This document shows, piece after piece, positions 19,675 to 29,081 of a stretch of 64,000 nucleotides of DNA. The notes under the pieces were generated by a model. That model did not search any database and was not told the DNA's origin. It worked only from the letters and a program-made list of their open reading frames with translations. Positions within the stretch are counted from its first letter, which is position 1, and every line of letters begins with the position of its first letter. This DNA is from Bartonella schoenbuchensis R1 (GTDB lineage: Bacteria > Pseudomonadota > Alphaproteobacteria > Rhizobiales > Rhizobiaceae). The translations under genes were made by a program, and so were the position numbers. The stretch covers positions 868,001 to 932,000 of the forward strand of contig NZ_CP019789.1 in the NCBI RefSeq assembly GCF_002022685.1, in the 5' to 3' direction.

Positions 19675-20349
19675 ATGCCCCGTCCCCATTTCATTTCACC
19701 CTCACTCTTGGCTGCTGATTTTTCTAAACTCGGTCAGGAAATATCAGATGTTGTTGATGCTGGTGCAGACTGGCTTCACCTTGATATTATGGATGGCCAC
19801 TTTGTTCCTAATATCACCTTTGGCCCTGATGTCGTCAAAGCATTACGCCCACTAACTAAAGCAATATTTGATGTTCACCTCATGATAGCACCTGTAGATC
19901 CTTATCTTGAAGCCTTTGCGCAAGCTGGCGCAGATATTATAACCATTCACGCTGAAGCAGGTCCTCATATTCATCGTTCACTGCAAACAATTAAAGCGAT
20001 GGGAAAAAAGGCTGGAGTTTCAATCAACCCAAGCACGCCAGAACATGTGCTGGAGTATTTGCTTGATCAATTAGATCTCATTCTTATTATGACTGTCAAT
20101 CCAGGTTTTGGTGGACAAAGCTTCATCCCAGAAATGAAAAATAAAATCGAACGAGTAAAAAATATGATTGCCAATCGACCTATTGATCTTGAAGTTGATG
20201 GTGGCATTACAGTTGGTACAATTGGAATAGCTGCAAAAGCTGGTGCAAATGCATTTGTTGCAGGATCTGCAATTTATAAAAATGGTAACAAAGATCTTTA
20301 TAAAACACGCATTAACGCACTGCGCCAAGCAGCAAAACTCTCACAATAA
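19675..20349 (+). CDS. rpe: Ribulose-phosphate 3-epimerase
   Basis: Rpe interconverts ribulose 5-phosphate and xylulose 5-phosphate in the pentose phosphate pathway, upstream of PRPP and purines. The TIM-barrel motifs are all present: [32 protein letters not shown] with metal-binding His and Asp, [12 protein letters not shown], and EVDGGI. At 224 residues the length is normal. AGGAG stands 8 bases before the ATG. purB follows 10 bases after the stop, so the two are probably co-transcribed. Confidence 0.96.
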   Translation: MPRPHFISPSLLAADFSKLGQEISDVVDAGADWLHLDIMDGHFVPNITFGPDVVKALRPLTKAIFDVHLMIAPVDPYLEAFAQAGADIITIHAEAGPHIHRSLQTIKAMGKKAGVSINPSTPEHVLEYLLDQLDLILIMTVNPGFGGQSFIPEMKNKIERVKNMIANRPIDLEVDGGITVGTIGIAAKAGANAFVAGSAIYKNGNKDLYKTRINALRQAAKLSQ

Positions 20350-20359
20350 GGAAAAAATC

Positions 20360-21661
20360 ATGATCGAGCGTTATTCTCGCCCTGAAATGGTAGCAATTTG
20401 GTCACCAGAAACTAAATACCGTATTTGGTTTGAAATTGAAGCACATGCTTGTGACGCGTTAGCTCAACTTGGTGTTATTCCAGAAAAATCAGCTAAAATC
20501 ATTTGGGAAAAAGGTGCAGCAGCTGAATTTGATATTAATCGTATTAATGAAATTGAAGCGACTACAAAGCATGATGTTATAGCATTTTTAACCCACTTAG
20601 CTGAATTTATTGGGCCAGAATCTCGTTTTATTCATCAAGGTATGACATCATCAGATGTTTTAGATACAGCATTCAATGTTCAATTAATGCGTGCCAGCGA
20701 TATTTTGTTGAGAGATATAAATCAACTTCTTGAAGTGCTAAAAAAACGTGCCTTTGAACATAAAGAGACAATTACTATTGGACGTAGTCATGGCATTCAC
20801 GCCGAGCCTACAACATTTGGAGCTAAACTTGCCCTTGCATATGCTGAATTTCTCCGTTGTCACAAACGTTTGCTTGCTGCAAGGGAAGAAATTGCCACTT
20901 GTGCTATTTCAGGAGCTGTTGGCACTTTTGCAAATATTGACCCCTGCGTTGAAGAACATGTAGCACAAGCATTAGGCATGCGTGTTGAGCCTGTTTCTAC
21001 CCAAGTAATACCACGTGATCGTCATGCTATGTTCTTTGCAACACTTGGAGTCATTGCTTCATCTATCGAAAGGTTAGCCATAGAAATACGTCATCTGCAT
21101 AGAACAGAAGTTCTTGAAGTAGAAGAATATTTCTCACCTGGGCAAAAAGGTTCATCTGCTATGCCTCATAAACGTAATCCAGTTTTAACAGAAAATTTAA
21201 CTGGACTGGCACGTATGGTGCGCGCATTTGCAGTACCTGCTATGGAAAATGTTGCGCTTTGGCATGAACGTGACATTTCACATTCATCTGTTGAACGTTA
21301 TATTGGCCCTGATGCTACTATTACACTTGATTTTGCTCTTTCTCGATTAACATCTGTGATTGAAAATTTAATCGTTTATCCAGAAAATATGCAAAAAAAT
21401 CTCAATAAATTCCGTGGTCTTATTCATTCACAACGTGTGCTTCTAGCGCTCACACAAGCTGGTATAAGTCGTGAAAATGCTTATCACATTGTTCAACGAA
21501 ATGCGATGAAAGTTTGGGAACAAGGAAAAGATTTTTTAGAAGAATTGTTAAAAGATGAAGATGTCACAAAAGCTTTAAATGAAGCAGATCTTCGCGAAAA
21601 ATTTGACCTTGCCTACCATACTAAACATGTTGATACAATTTTTAGACGTGTGTTTGGATAA
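20360..21661 (+). CDS. purB: Adenylosuccinate lyase
   Basis: PurB catalyses two fumarate-releasing steps: SAICAR to AICAR, and adenylosuccinate to AMP. The start MIERYSRPEMVAIWSPETKY is the normal one; a longer frame beginning at 20243 overlaps rpe and is rejected. The fumarase/aspartase superfamily signature GSSAMPHKRNP and the motifs TSSDVLDTA and GRSHGIHAEPT are present. The length is 433 residues. An AAGGAAAA box lies just before the ATG. Confidence 0.97.
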   Translation: MIERYSRPEMVAIWSPETKYRIWFEIEAHACDALAQLGVIPEKSAKIIWEKGAAAEFDINRINEIEATTKHDVIAFLTHLAEFIGPESRFIHQGMTSSDVLDTAFNVQLMRASDILLRDINQLLEVLKKRAFEHKETITIGRSHGIHAEPTTFGAKLALAYAEFLRCHKRLLAAREEIATCAISGAVGTFANIDPCVEEHVAQALGMRVEPVSTQVIPRDRHAMFFATLGVIASSIERLAIEIRHLHRTEVLEVEEYFSPGQKGSSAMPHKRNPVLTENLTGLARMVRAFAVPAMENVALWHERDISHSSVERYIGPDATITLDFALSRLTSVIENLIVYPENMQKNLNKFRGLIHSQRVLLALTQAGISRENAYHIVQRNAMKVWEQGKDFLEELLKDEDVTKALNEADLREKFDLAYHTKHVDTIFRRVFG

Positions 21662-21736
21662 TAGTAACAACTGTAAAAAAATAAAAATCTTTTGTTTTTG
21701 CTAGTTCAAAGTACGTTTTCATAAAGAAAGACATTC

Positions 21737-22285
21737 ATGAAAGCAAATCAACTCGATATTCTTATTGTTCCCGGCTATAAAGGATCTGGTCCGGATCATT
21801 GGCAAACACGTTGGGAACAAAAATTATCTACTGCTCGGCGTGTTCAACAAGCCCATTGGTCAAAACCTGTGTGTGAAGAATGGATTAATGAAGTAAAAAA
21901 TGCCATCACACAAGCCAATAAACCTGTTGTTATTATTGCTCACTCATTGGGAGTGCCAACAGTTATTCACGCAATTGCTCAAAATGCACAAAAAGTTTGT
22001 GGTGCTTTCTTTGTTGCCCCACCAGATGTAGAAAATGAAGAAATACGCCCCAAACATCTAATGACATTTGGTCCATATCATCGCAAGAAACTCCCCTTCC
22101 CTTCAGTGGTTATTGCCAGTCGCAATGATAAATTTTGCCAATTCTCAGTAGCAGAAAATCTTGCAAAAGACTGGAATGCGCTTTTTGTTGATGCTGGACA
22201 GTCTGGACATATTAACGTGGAATCTGGCCATGGTCCTTGGCCTGAAGGACTTATAATTTTCTCCCATTTTCTCGCAAAGCTTTAA
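21737..22285 (+). CDS. RBBP9/YdeN-family serine hydrolase
   Basis: This is a small cytosolic alpha/beta hydrolase of 182 residues. It starts with IVPGYKGSGPDHWQTRWE, typical of the RBBP9/YdeN family. The nucleophile is in IIAHSLGVP, the acid is probably Asp in SRNDKFC, and the histidine is in GHINVESGHGPWPEG. The natural substrate is unknown. It lies between purB and purC on the same strand. Confidence 0.85.
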   Translation: MKANQLDILIVPGYKGSGPDHWQTRWEQKLSTARRVQQAHWSKPVCEEWINEVKNAITQANKPVVIIAHSLGVPTVIHAIAQNAQKVCGAFFVAPPDVENEEIRPKHLMTFGPYHRKKLPFPSVVIASRNDKFCQFSVAENLAKDWNALFVDAGQSGHINVESGHGPWPEGLIIFSHFLAKL

Positions 22286-22348
22286 AGATAATATGAATTA
22301 TTCTCAGAATAATACATTTTATATTACTTTACCCAATATTACTTAACA

Positions 22349-22460
22349 CATACCCTATAAGAAGCTTAAATATTTTTGCCTGCACTGATTTATGCTGAAA
22401 AACATAAAAATATTCACTTTGCCTGATTGCATTAATGTTTTTGCCAGACTATAAAAGTTT
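22349..22460 (-). pseudogene. Degraded second copy of the NDUFS4-like gene
   Basis: This stretch aligns with about 9224-9345, the 5' half of the NDUFS4-like gene, in the same orientation. From 22421 to 22457 the alignment is ungapped, for example TTGCCTGATTGCATTAATG here against TTGCCCGACTGCATTGATG there. In this block nearly all differences are C-to-T or G-to-A changes. The start codon and frame are lost, so this is a dead duplicate drifting toward AT. It occupies the gap between the hydrolase gene and purC. Confidence 0.7.
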
Positions 22461-22588
22461 AAATCTCATTTAATATGCCTTAAATAATAAAAATTGTAGT
22501 AAACATTATAGCAATTCATTGAGAATTGTTGCTAATTAAGATACTATTTTTATCAACAATATTAAGATTTTTCAACGAATAGAGAATT

Positions 22589-23355
22589 ATGATGAATCGT
22601 CGTCACCGCATTTATGAAGGTAAGGCTAAAATCCTATATGAAGGGCCTGAACCGGGTACCTATATTCAATTTTTAAAGATGACGCAACTGCATTTAATGC
22701 AAAAAAACATGAAATCATTGATGGTAAAGGAGTCTTAAATAACCGTATTTCAGAGTATATTTTTACTCAACTTGGTCGTTTAGGTATCCCAACACACTTT
22801 ATCAAACGGATCAATATGCGTGAACAGCTTATCAAAGCAGTCGAAATTATTCCGCTAGAAGTTGTTGTACGTAATGTCGCTGCAGGTTCCCTTTCTAAGC
22901 GCTTAGGGCTAGAAGAAGGAACAGTTCTTCCACAATCTATTATCGAATTTTACTATAAAAACGATTCTCTTGATGACCCAATGGTAACGGAAGAACATAT
23001 TACTGCTTTTGGGTGGTCTGCTCCGCAAGAAATAGAAGAAATTATGCAACTTTCAATTCGCATTAACGATTTTCTCTCTGGGCTTTTTGCAGGCGTTGGT
23101 ATTCAATTGATTGATTTCAAAATAGAATTTGGTCGTTTATGGGAAGGCGAAACGATGCGTATCGTCCTTGCTGATGAAATTTCACCTGATTCTGCTCGTT
23201 TATGGGATATGCAAACACGAGAAAAAATGGATAAAGATCGTTTTCGCCGTGATATGGGTGGGCTTATTAATGCTTATCAAGATGTTGCAAAGCGTCTTGG
23301 TATTATGAATGAAAATGACCCTCAACGGCCAAGCGGTCCAGTTTTAGTTAAATGA
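22589..23355 (+). CDS. purC: PurC, SAICAR synthetase, frameshifted near the start
   Basis: PurC joins aspartate to CAIR with ATP in purine synthesis. The N-terminus [20 protein letters not shown] is standard, but the frame is lost after TYIQF. One more T in the run at 22670-22674 gives [19 protein letters not shown] and joins the long downstream frame, which has [20 protein letters not shown] and [11 protein letters not shown]. The repaired protein has about 255 residues, the normal size. The ATG pair at 22589/22592 is preceded by AGAG. purS follows after about 80 bases. Confidence 0.9.
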
Positions 23356-23437
23356 GAAACAAAGTAATGCAATATAGCCTTGCTTTATAAAAAAGAGCTA
23401 TTCTTTTTAAAAATGCTTTAAATAACAGGAAATAAAA

Positions 23438-23677
23438 ATGAAAGCACGCGTTATAGTTACCTTAAAAAGCAGCGTTCTTGACCCTCAAGGAGAAGCGATC
23501 ACTAGTGCTTTAAATAGTTTAGCTTTTACCGATATTCAATCTATTCGCCAAGGAAAAGTGTTTGATATCATTCTCGATAATATACCCGCTGAAATAGCAA
23601 AACAAAAACTTGAACAAATGTGTGAACAATTGCTTGTAAATACTGTCATTGAAAACTACACTATAGAACTTCTTTGA
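23438..23677 (+). CDS. purS: PurS, FGAM synthase small subunit
   Basis: PurS is the 79-residue structural subunit that bridges PurL and PurQ in organisms with the split FGAM synthase. It begins MKARVIVTLKSSVLDPQGEA and contains the conserved IRQGKVFDI segment. AGGAAATAAAA lies before the ATG. It is followed 12 bases later by purQ. Confidence 0.95.
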   Translation: MKARVIVTLKSSVLDPQGEAITSALNSLAFTDIQSIRQGKVFDIILDNIPAEIAKQKLEQMCEQLLVNTVIENYTIELL

Positions 23678-23689
23678 TCGGGTCACTCG

Positions 23690-24358
23690 ATGAAAACTGC
23701 TATTATTCAATTACCTGGATTAAATCGCGATCAAGATATGATTGCAGCATTATATCACATAACAGGCATTCAACCTCTCAAGATTTGGCAAACGGAAACA
23801 ACAATTCCAGAAGTCGATATGATTGTTATCCCTGGTGGTTTTTCCTATGGTGACTATTTAAGATGTGGCGCTATTGGTGCGCGAATGCCAGTTATGCAAG
23901 CTGTGCATGAAAAAGCACAAAAAGGCGTCATGATTATGGGGGTATGTAATGGTTTTCAAATTTTGCTAGAATCCGGATTGCTACCAGGCGCTTTAATGCG
24001 CAATGCTTCATTGAAATTTGTTTGTCGTGAAATAAAACTTGAAGTCGCTAATGCTGATACAAAATTTTCTCGATGCTATTCTAAAGGACAAATTATTCGC
24101 TGCCCTGTTGCCCATCACGATGGAAATTACTTCGTTGATAATGATACATTGAAGCAAATGGAAGACAATAAGCAAATTGTTTTCCGTTATGCAGAAAATA
24201 CAAATCCCAATGGTTCAATTAATGATATTGCCGGTATCGTCAATAAAACTGGCAACGTTCTTGGTATAATGCCTCATCCTGAAAATTTCATTGAAACTGC
24301 GCATGGTGGTGGTGATGGCCGCTTATTGTTTCAAAGTGTTTTAGAATCGAAAAATTAA
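23690..24358 (+). CDS. purQ: PurQ, FGAM synthase glutaminase subunit
   Basis: PurQ releases ammonia from glutamine and channels it to PurL. It is a class I glutamine amidotransferase of 222 residues. The nucleophile cysteine is in [19 protein letters not shown], and the His/Glu pair of the triad is in MPHPENFIE. The oxyanion-type motif is [15 protein letters not shown]. Its stop overlaps the ATG of a small downstream reading frame (TAATG). Confidence 0.96.
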   Translation: MKTAIIQLPGLNRDQDMIAALYHITGIQPLKIWQTETTIPEVDMIVIPGGFSYGDYLRCGAIGARMPVMQAVHEKAQKGVMIMGVCNGFQILLESGLLPGALMRNASLKFVCREIKLEVANADTKFSRCYSKGQIIRCPVAHHDGNYFVDNDTLKQMEDNKQIVFRYAENTNPNGSINDIAGIVNKTGNVLGIMPHPENFIETAHGGGDGRLLFQSVLESKN

Positions 24359-24609
24359 TGTATGAAGTAAACCTTACTAAGCAAATTTCTAAACTCGCAA
24401 TAATGAAATATATTATTCCAAATACACATCAGGTGTGGTTTGAAAGCTCAAAGTTTCACTATAAATTTGGTCCTTCTTTTAAATTTTATGCTTATTATTC
24501 AAGCTCAAATGACTTTCGTGTTTCAATCGTGCTTTATAATTTTTTAAAAAATTTGACCCCTGAGTTTGTTAAAGCAGAACTAATTAAAGCCTTAACTTAT
24601 AGTCCTTAA
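24358..24609 (+). CDS. Small protein of unknown function between purQ and purL
   Basis: This 83-residue frame starts with an ATG that overlaps the purQ stop (TAATG), as expected for translational coupling. I do not recognise it. The composition is rich in Tyr, Phe and Ser (for example KFYAYYSSSNDFRVS), basic, with no signal peptide or obvious motif. It could be a real purine-operon gene, a lineage-specific protein or the remains of one. No clear Shine-Dalgarno site is present apart from the coupling. Confidence 0.45.
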   Translation: MYEVNLTKQISKLAIMKYIIPNTHQVWFESSKFHYKFGPSFKFYAYYSSSNDFRVSIVLYNFLKNLTPEFVKAELIKALTYSP

Positions 24610-24707
24610 TAGCTTCATTATCAAATAATGAAATTACCAATACACCAAACAACCTGGATTAAAAATGATAATACATATTAAATCTGATCAATATAACGGA
24701 AATACTA

Positions 24708-26918
24708 ATGAACTTTCGCAATAACATTGCCATTACACCAGAATTAATCGCACAACATGGCTTAAAACCCGATGAATACCAACGTATTTTAGAGTTAATC
24801 GGGAGAGAACCAACACTAACTGAGCTTGGAATTTTTTCTGCAATGTGGAACGAGCATTGTTCATATAAATCTTCTAAAAAATGGCTCAAAACTTTACCAA
24901 CAAAAGGAAAGTGTGTCATTCAAGGTCCTGGTGAAAATGCTGGTGTTGTTGATATAGGCAACAATCAATGTGTGGTTTTCAAAATGGAAAGTCATAACCA
25001 TCCCTCTTACATTGAACCTTATCAAGGTGCAGCAACAGGTGTTGGCGGTATTTTACGTGATGTTTTTACAATGGGTGCTCGCCCTGTCGCAAGTATGAAT
25101 GCATTACGATTTGGATCTCCTGATCATCCCCGAACGCGTTATCTGGTTTCAGGTGTTGTTTCTGGAATTGGTGGTTATGGCAACGCTTTTGGTGTCCCTA
25201 CTGTTGGTGGAGAAGTCAATTTTGACAAGCGTTATAATGGCAATATTCTCGTTAACGCTTTCGCGGCTGGTATAGCAAAAACAGATTCTATTTTTTATTC
25301 CAAAGCGCAAGGTGTAGGACTTCCTATTGTTTATCTTGGTGCCAAGACAGGACGTGACGGTGTTGGTGGAGCTACAATGGCTTCTGCTGAATTTGACGAT
25401 ACAATCAATGAAAAACGCCCGACTGTTCAAGTGGGTGATCCTTTCACTGAAAAATGCCTGCTTGAAGCTTGTTTAGAATTGATGGCATTAGGAGCCGTTA
25501 TTGGTATTCAAGATATGGGTGCAGCAGGGTTAACATGCTCTGCAGTTGAAATGGGTGCAAAAGGAGATTTAGGAATAGAGCTAAATCTTGATAACGTACC
25601 TGTTCGTGAAGAAAATATGACAGCCTATGAAATGATGCTTTCTGAAAGTCAAGAACGTATGCTTATGGTTCTTAAACCAGGACTTGAAAAGCAAGCATCT
25701 GAAATTTTTAATAAATGGGGGCTTCATTTCGCTGTCATTGGAAAAACAACGGATGATTTACGTTTCCGCGTATTACACGAAGGGCAAGAAGTGGCTAATC
25801 TACCAATTAAAGAACTTGGAGATGAAGCCCCAGCTTATGATCGCCCTTGGATAGAGCCCCCTAAAAAGCCAATTCTTAGAGTAGAAGAAGTTAAAAAAGT
25901 TGAAAACCTCGGTGATGCACTGCTTACCTTACTAAACTCCGCCAATCAAAGTTCACGGCGATGGGTTTATGAACAGTATGATACAATTATTCAGAGTAAC
26001 AGCCTCACTCGCCCAGGGGGTGATGCAGGTGTTATCCGCATAGACAATAACGACAAACGTGCTCTTGCTTTTTCCTCTGATGTAACGCCTCGCTATTGTG
26101 AAGCCGACCCTTATGAAGGGGGAAAACAAGCTGTTGCAGAATGTTGGCGCAATATTAGTACCACAGGTGCAACACCACTAGCTGCTACTGATAATCTCAA
26201 TTTTGGCAATCCTGAAAAACCTGAAGTTATGGGGCAGCTAGTTTTTGCCATTAAAGGTATAGGTGAAGCTTGTAGAGTACTCGATTTTCCAATCGTTTCA
26301 GGAAATGTTTCCCTTTATAACGAAACCAATGGAGAAGAAATTCTTCCTACACCTACAATCGCTGGTGTTGGTATTCTTAATGATTGGTCAAAAATGGCTA
26401 CAATAAATAATATGCAAAACGGAGATATTATAGTCTTAATTGGGCCTTGTGGCTCACATTTAGGACAATCAATCTACGCACGTGATATTTTAAATATTGA
26501 GGCTGGCGCACCACCTTATGTGGATTTACAGCTTGAAAAAAAGAATGGTCAGTTTGTTCGCGAGGTTATTAATTGTGGTTTTGTTCATGCTGCTCATGAT
26601 ATTTCCGATGGAGGATTGGCCATTGCTCTTGCAGAAATGGTAATTAAAGCAAATAAAGGAATTAAAGCAAAATTAAGCAACAAATTACCACATCATGCTG
26701 AACTTTTCGGTGAAGACCAAGGGCGTTACCTGTTGGCAGTTAATCCTAATAAATTTAATGAGCTTAAAACACTTGCTCAAACAAGCGAAGTTTCTTTAAT
26801 GGAGCTTGGTACAGTTGAAGGCAATGCACTTGACATACAAGATGTATTAACACTTCCAGTATCTGAACTGACGCAAGCTTATGAAAGCTGGTTTCCAGAG
26901 TTTATGGGTGATAAATAA
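24708..26918 (+). CDS. purL: PurL, FGAM synthase large subunit (small type)
   Basis: PurL uses ATP and PurQ-derived ammonia to make FGAM from FGAR. At 736 residues it is the short form that needs PurS and PurQ, both encoded just upstream. Motifs include [16 protein letters not shown] near the start, [12 protein letters not shown], the nucleotide/metal region [20 protein letters not shown], and [16 protein letters not shown] in the C-terminal half. The frame is intact. It is followed by bolA and grxD on the same strand. Confidence 0.97.
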   Translation: MNFRNNIAITPELIAQHGLKPDEYQRILELIGREPTLTELGIFSAMWNEHCSYKSSKKWLKTLPTKGKCVIQGPGENAGVVDIGNNQCVVFKMESHNHPSYIEPYQGAATGVGGILRDVFTMGARPVASMNALRFGSPDHPRTRYLVSGVVSGIGGYGNAFGVPTVGGEVNFDKRYNGNILVNAFAAGIAKTDSIFYSKAQGVGLPIVYLGAKTGRDGVGGATMASAEFDDTINEKRPTVQVGDPFTEKCLLEACLELMALGAVIGIQDMGAAGLTCSAVEMGAKGDLGIELNLDNVPVREENMTAYEMMLSESQERMLMVLKPGLEKQASEIFNKWGLHFAVIGKTTDDLRFRVLHEGQEVANLPIKELGDEAPAYDRPWIEPPKKPILRVEEVKKVENLGDALLTLLNSANQSSRRWVYEQYDTIIQSNSLTRPGGDAGVIRIDNNDKRALAFSSDVTPRYCEADPYEGGKQAVAECWRNISTTGATPLAATDNLNFGNPEKPEVMGQLVFAIKGIGEACRVLDFPIVSGNVSLYNETNGEEILPTPTIAGVGILNDWSKMATINNMQNGDIIVLIGPCGSHLGQSIYARDILNIEAGAPPYVDLQLEKKNGQFVREVINCGFVHAAHDISDGGLAIALAEMVIKANKGIKAKLSNKLPHHAELFGEDQGRYLLAVNPNKFNELKTLAQTSEVSLMELGTVEGNALDIQDVLTLPVSELTQAYESWFPEFMGDK

Positions 26919-26973
26919 TGATTTATTTCCATTGGCTATATAAAAATAACAAATAAATAGAGGAGAATAACTC

Positions 26974-27210
26974 ATGGCAATGAATGCTCATGCAATTGAA
27001 ACTCTTATTCGTGAAGGCATCCCCGATGCAAAAGTAACAATCCATGATCTTGCAGGAGACGGTGAACATTACGCTGCGGAAGTTATTTCAGAAAGTTTTC
27101 GGGGTAAAAGCCGTGTTCAGCAGCACAAAATGGTTTATGATGCTCTTAAAGGTAATATGGGAAGTGCTCTTCACGCTTTAGCGCTTCAAACAAGTGTACC
27201 TAATAAATAA
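26974..27210 (+). CDS. BolA-family protein (IbaG type)
   Basis: BolA proteins pair with monothiol glutaredoxins to carry or sense [2Fe-2S] clusters. The 78 residues start MAMNAHAIETLIREGIPDA and contain the conserved GDGEHYAAEVISESFRGKSR and QQHKMVYDALKG. AGGAGAA lies upstream of the ATG. The neighbour grxD is the usual partner. Confidence 0.94.
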   Translation: MAMNAHAIETLIREGIPDAKVTIHDLAGDGEHYAAEVISESFRGKSRVQQHKMVYDALKGNMGSALHALALQTSVPNK

Positions 27211-27310
27211 TCTAAAAATTTCTTCTTGCATTCATTTTGTTAATACGATTTAAAATAAGACCAATACAACTGTAATTTTCCTAAAATGTTAGCCAATATA
27301 AGGAATAAAA

Positions 27311-27643
27311 ATGACTACTGCTTATGATTTTATTAATAATGAAATTAAAACAAACGATGTCGTTTTATTCATGAAAGGAACACCTAATGCTCCGCAATGC
27401 GGATTTTCTGGGCAAGTTGTTCAAATTCTTGACTATTTAGGATTACACTATAAAGGAATTAATGTTTTAACTTCTGATGAATTGCGTCAGGGAATAAAAG
27501 ATTATTCAAATTGGCCAACAATTCCACAACTTTATATCAAAGGTGAATTTATTGGTGGTTGTGACATTATTAAAGAAATGTTTCAAAGTGATGAGTTACA
27601 AAAACTACTCAAAGAAAAAGACATTATCTTTAATATATCATAG
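27311..27643 (+). CDS. grxD: Monothiol glutaredoxin Grx4
   Basis: GrxD is a CGFS-type glutaredoxin that binds a glutathione-ligated [2Fe-2S] cluster and hands it to targets or to BolA. The active site is [13 protein letters not shown]. The cis-proline [19 protein letters not shown] and the 110-residue length match the family. It lies about 100 bases after bolA, a pairing conserved across proteobacteria. Confidence 0.96.
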   Translation: MTTAYDFINNEIKTNDVVLFMKGTPNAPQCGFSGQVVQILDYLGLHYKGINVLTSDELRQGIKDYSNWPTIPQLYIKGEFIGGCDIIKEMFQSDELQKLLKEKDIIFNIS

Positions 27644-27719
27644 AATTAACTTTAATTTTATTCAGCCTCTTAAGTGAACTGCTATTTAAGTCAGAGTTTT
27701 TTTATTTTAAAGGGTGTAT

Positions 27720-28964
27720 ATGTCGTATTCGGTTGACGAACAAAAGCATATAGATGCAATCAAGAAAAGAATTGGATATAAAGAATTTGTCATTATCATT
27801 GCAGCACTGATGGCAATTAATTCTATAGCCATTGATATTATGCTGCCAGCTATGCCTAATATTTTAAATAGCTTTAATATTATTAACGAAAATGATCAGC
27901 ATTATATCATTTCTTGTTATCTTATCAGCTTTGGTGTCACACAAATATTTTTTGGCCCAATAAGTGACCGTTTCGGGCGGCGTAACCTTGTTCTCATAGG
28001 CCTTACCCTTTATTCATTAACAGCACTTGGTTGTGCATATGTAACAAGTTTTCCCTTGTTACTTATTCTACGTATTTTGCAAGGCATTGGGGGTGCTGCA
28101 ATGCGTGTGCTTACAATCTCCATGGTACGAGATCTCTACAGTGGTCGAGAAATGGCAGAAGTTATGTCCATAGTCATGATGGTTTTCCTCATTGCAACCA
28201 TGCTTGGACCAATAATAGGACAGACGATTTTATTTCTTGAACACTGGCAACTTATTTTTATATTCATGGCATTTGTTGGTTTTGGGTTGATGATTTGGAT
28301 TTACTTGCGCTTACCTGAAACTCTCCATACACAACGTTCTCTTTCTTTTTCTTCTATTAAAGACGGTTTATGCCTTGTCATTACCAACCGGACTGCACTT
28401 TGTTACACGCTTGCTACTTCTATTATGTTAGGTTGTATCTTTATTGCTGTTAACACATCGCAACAAATATATGAAGGAATCTATAATTTAGGGATTTTAT
28501 TCCCTGTAGCTTTTGCAGCCAGTGCTGCATTTCAAGCAGTATCAGCTTTCTTAAATTCTCGACTTGTTCATCGTCTTGGAATGCGATGCATCGGTCATAG
28601 TATGCTTCTACTATTTTGTACCATTTCATGCGTCTGGTTTATCGCATCAATTTTAACAGGTGGTATTATTTCTTTTTCTTTTTACATGATATTGTATTCT
28701 ATACTAATGTTTACGTGCGGTGGTATTATGGCTAATTTTAATACACTTGCTCTCGAACCTTTAGGAAAAATTGCTGGAACAGCAGCTTCTGTATCTGGTT
28801 TTCTTCAAACATCCATTGCTACAGGTCTTGGTTTCTTCATTGCACAACGCTTCGATGAAACAATGATCCCCAATTCGGCAGGATTTTTCTTTCTCAGTCT
28901 TATCGCTATTTTTCTTGTAATATGTGCTGAGCGTGGAAGTCTTTTTAAACATCACTCTAAATAG
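27720..28964 (+). CDS. Bcr/CflA-type MFS multidrug exporter
   Basis: This is a 12-helix inner membrane transporter of the major facilitator superfamily, resembling the Bcr/CflA drug:proton antiporters. The first helix carries SIAIDIMLPAMPNI, typical of the subfamily. MFS motif A is seen in GPISDRFGRRNLVLIG after helix 2, and LQGIGGAAMRVLTISMVRDL in helix 4. I chose the ATG at 27720 because AAAGGG stands 6 bases upstream; a GTG at 27714 also opens the frame. The real substrate is unknown. Confidence 0.88.
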   Translation: MSYSVDEQKHIDAIKKRIGYKEFVIIIAALMAINSIAIDIMLPAMPNILNSFNIINENDQHYIISCYLISFGVTQIFFGPISDRFGRRNLVLIGLTLYSLTALGCAYVTSFPLLLILRILQGIGGAAMRVLTISMVRDLYSGREMAEVMSIVMMVFLIATMLGPIIGQTILFLEHWQLIFIFMAFVGFGLMIWIYLRLPETLHTQRSLSFSSIKDGLCLVITNRTALCYTLATSIMLGCIFIAVNTSQQIYEGIYNLGILFPVAFAASAAFQAVSAFLNSRLVHRLGMRCIGHSMLLLFCTISCVWFIASILTGGIISFSFYMILYSILMFTCGGIMANFNTLALEPLGKIAGTAASVSGFLQTSIATGLGFFIAQRFDETMIPNSAGFFFLSLIAIFLVICAERGSLFKHHSK

Positions 28965-28973
28965 ATGTAACTC

Positions 28974-29000
28974 TCAAAGGGATTGTAATAATCCCTTTGA
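28974..29000. terminator. Hairpin between convergent exporter gene and parC
   Basis: A perfect 11-bp stem (TCAAAGGGATT with AATCCCTTTGA) with a 5-base loop starts 9 bases after the exporter stop. No strong T-run follows on either strand, so termination may be partial; its position suggests use by both genes. Confidence 0.65.
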
Positions 29001-29081
29001 ATTACTATTGCCAATAAATTTAAAAGAGCCTAAAGCCTATTGCTAGTGCACTTTAAGCCAAATTTATATGCTATCATCATA

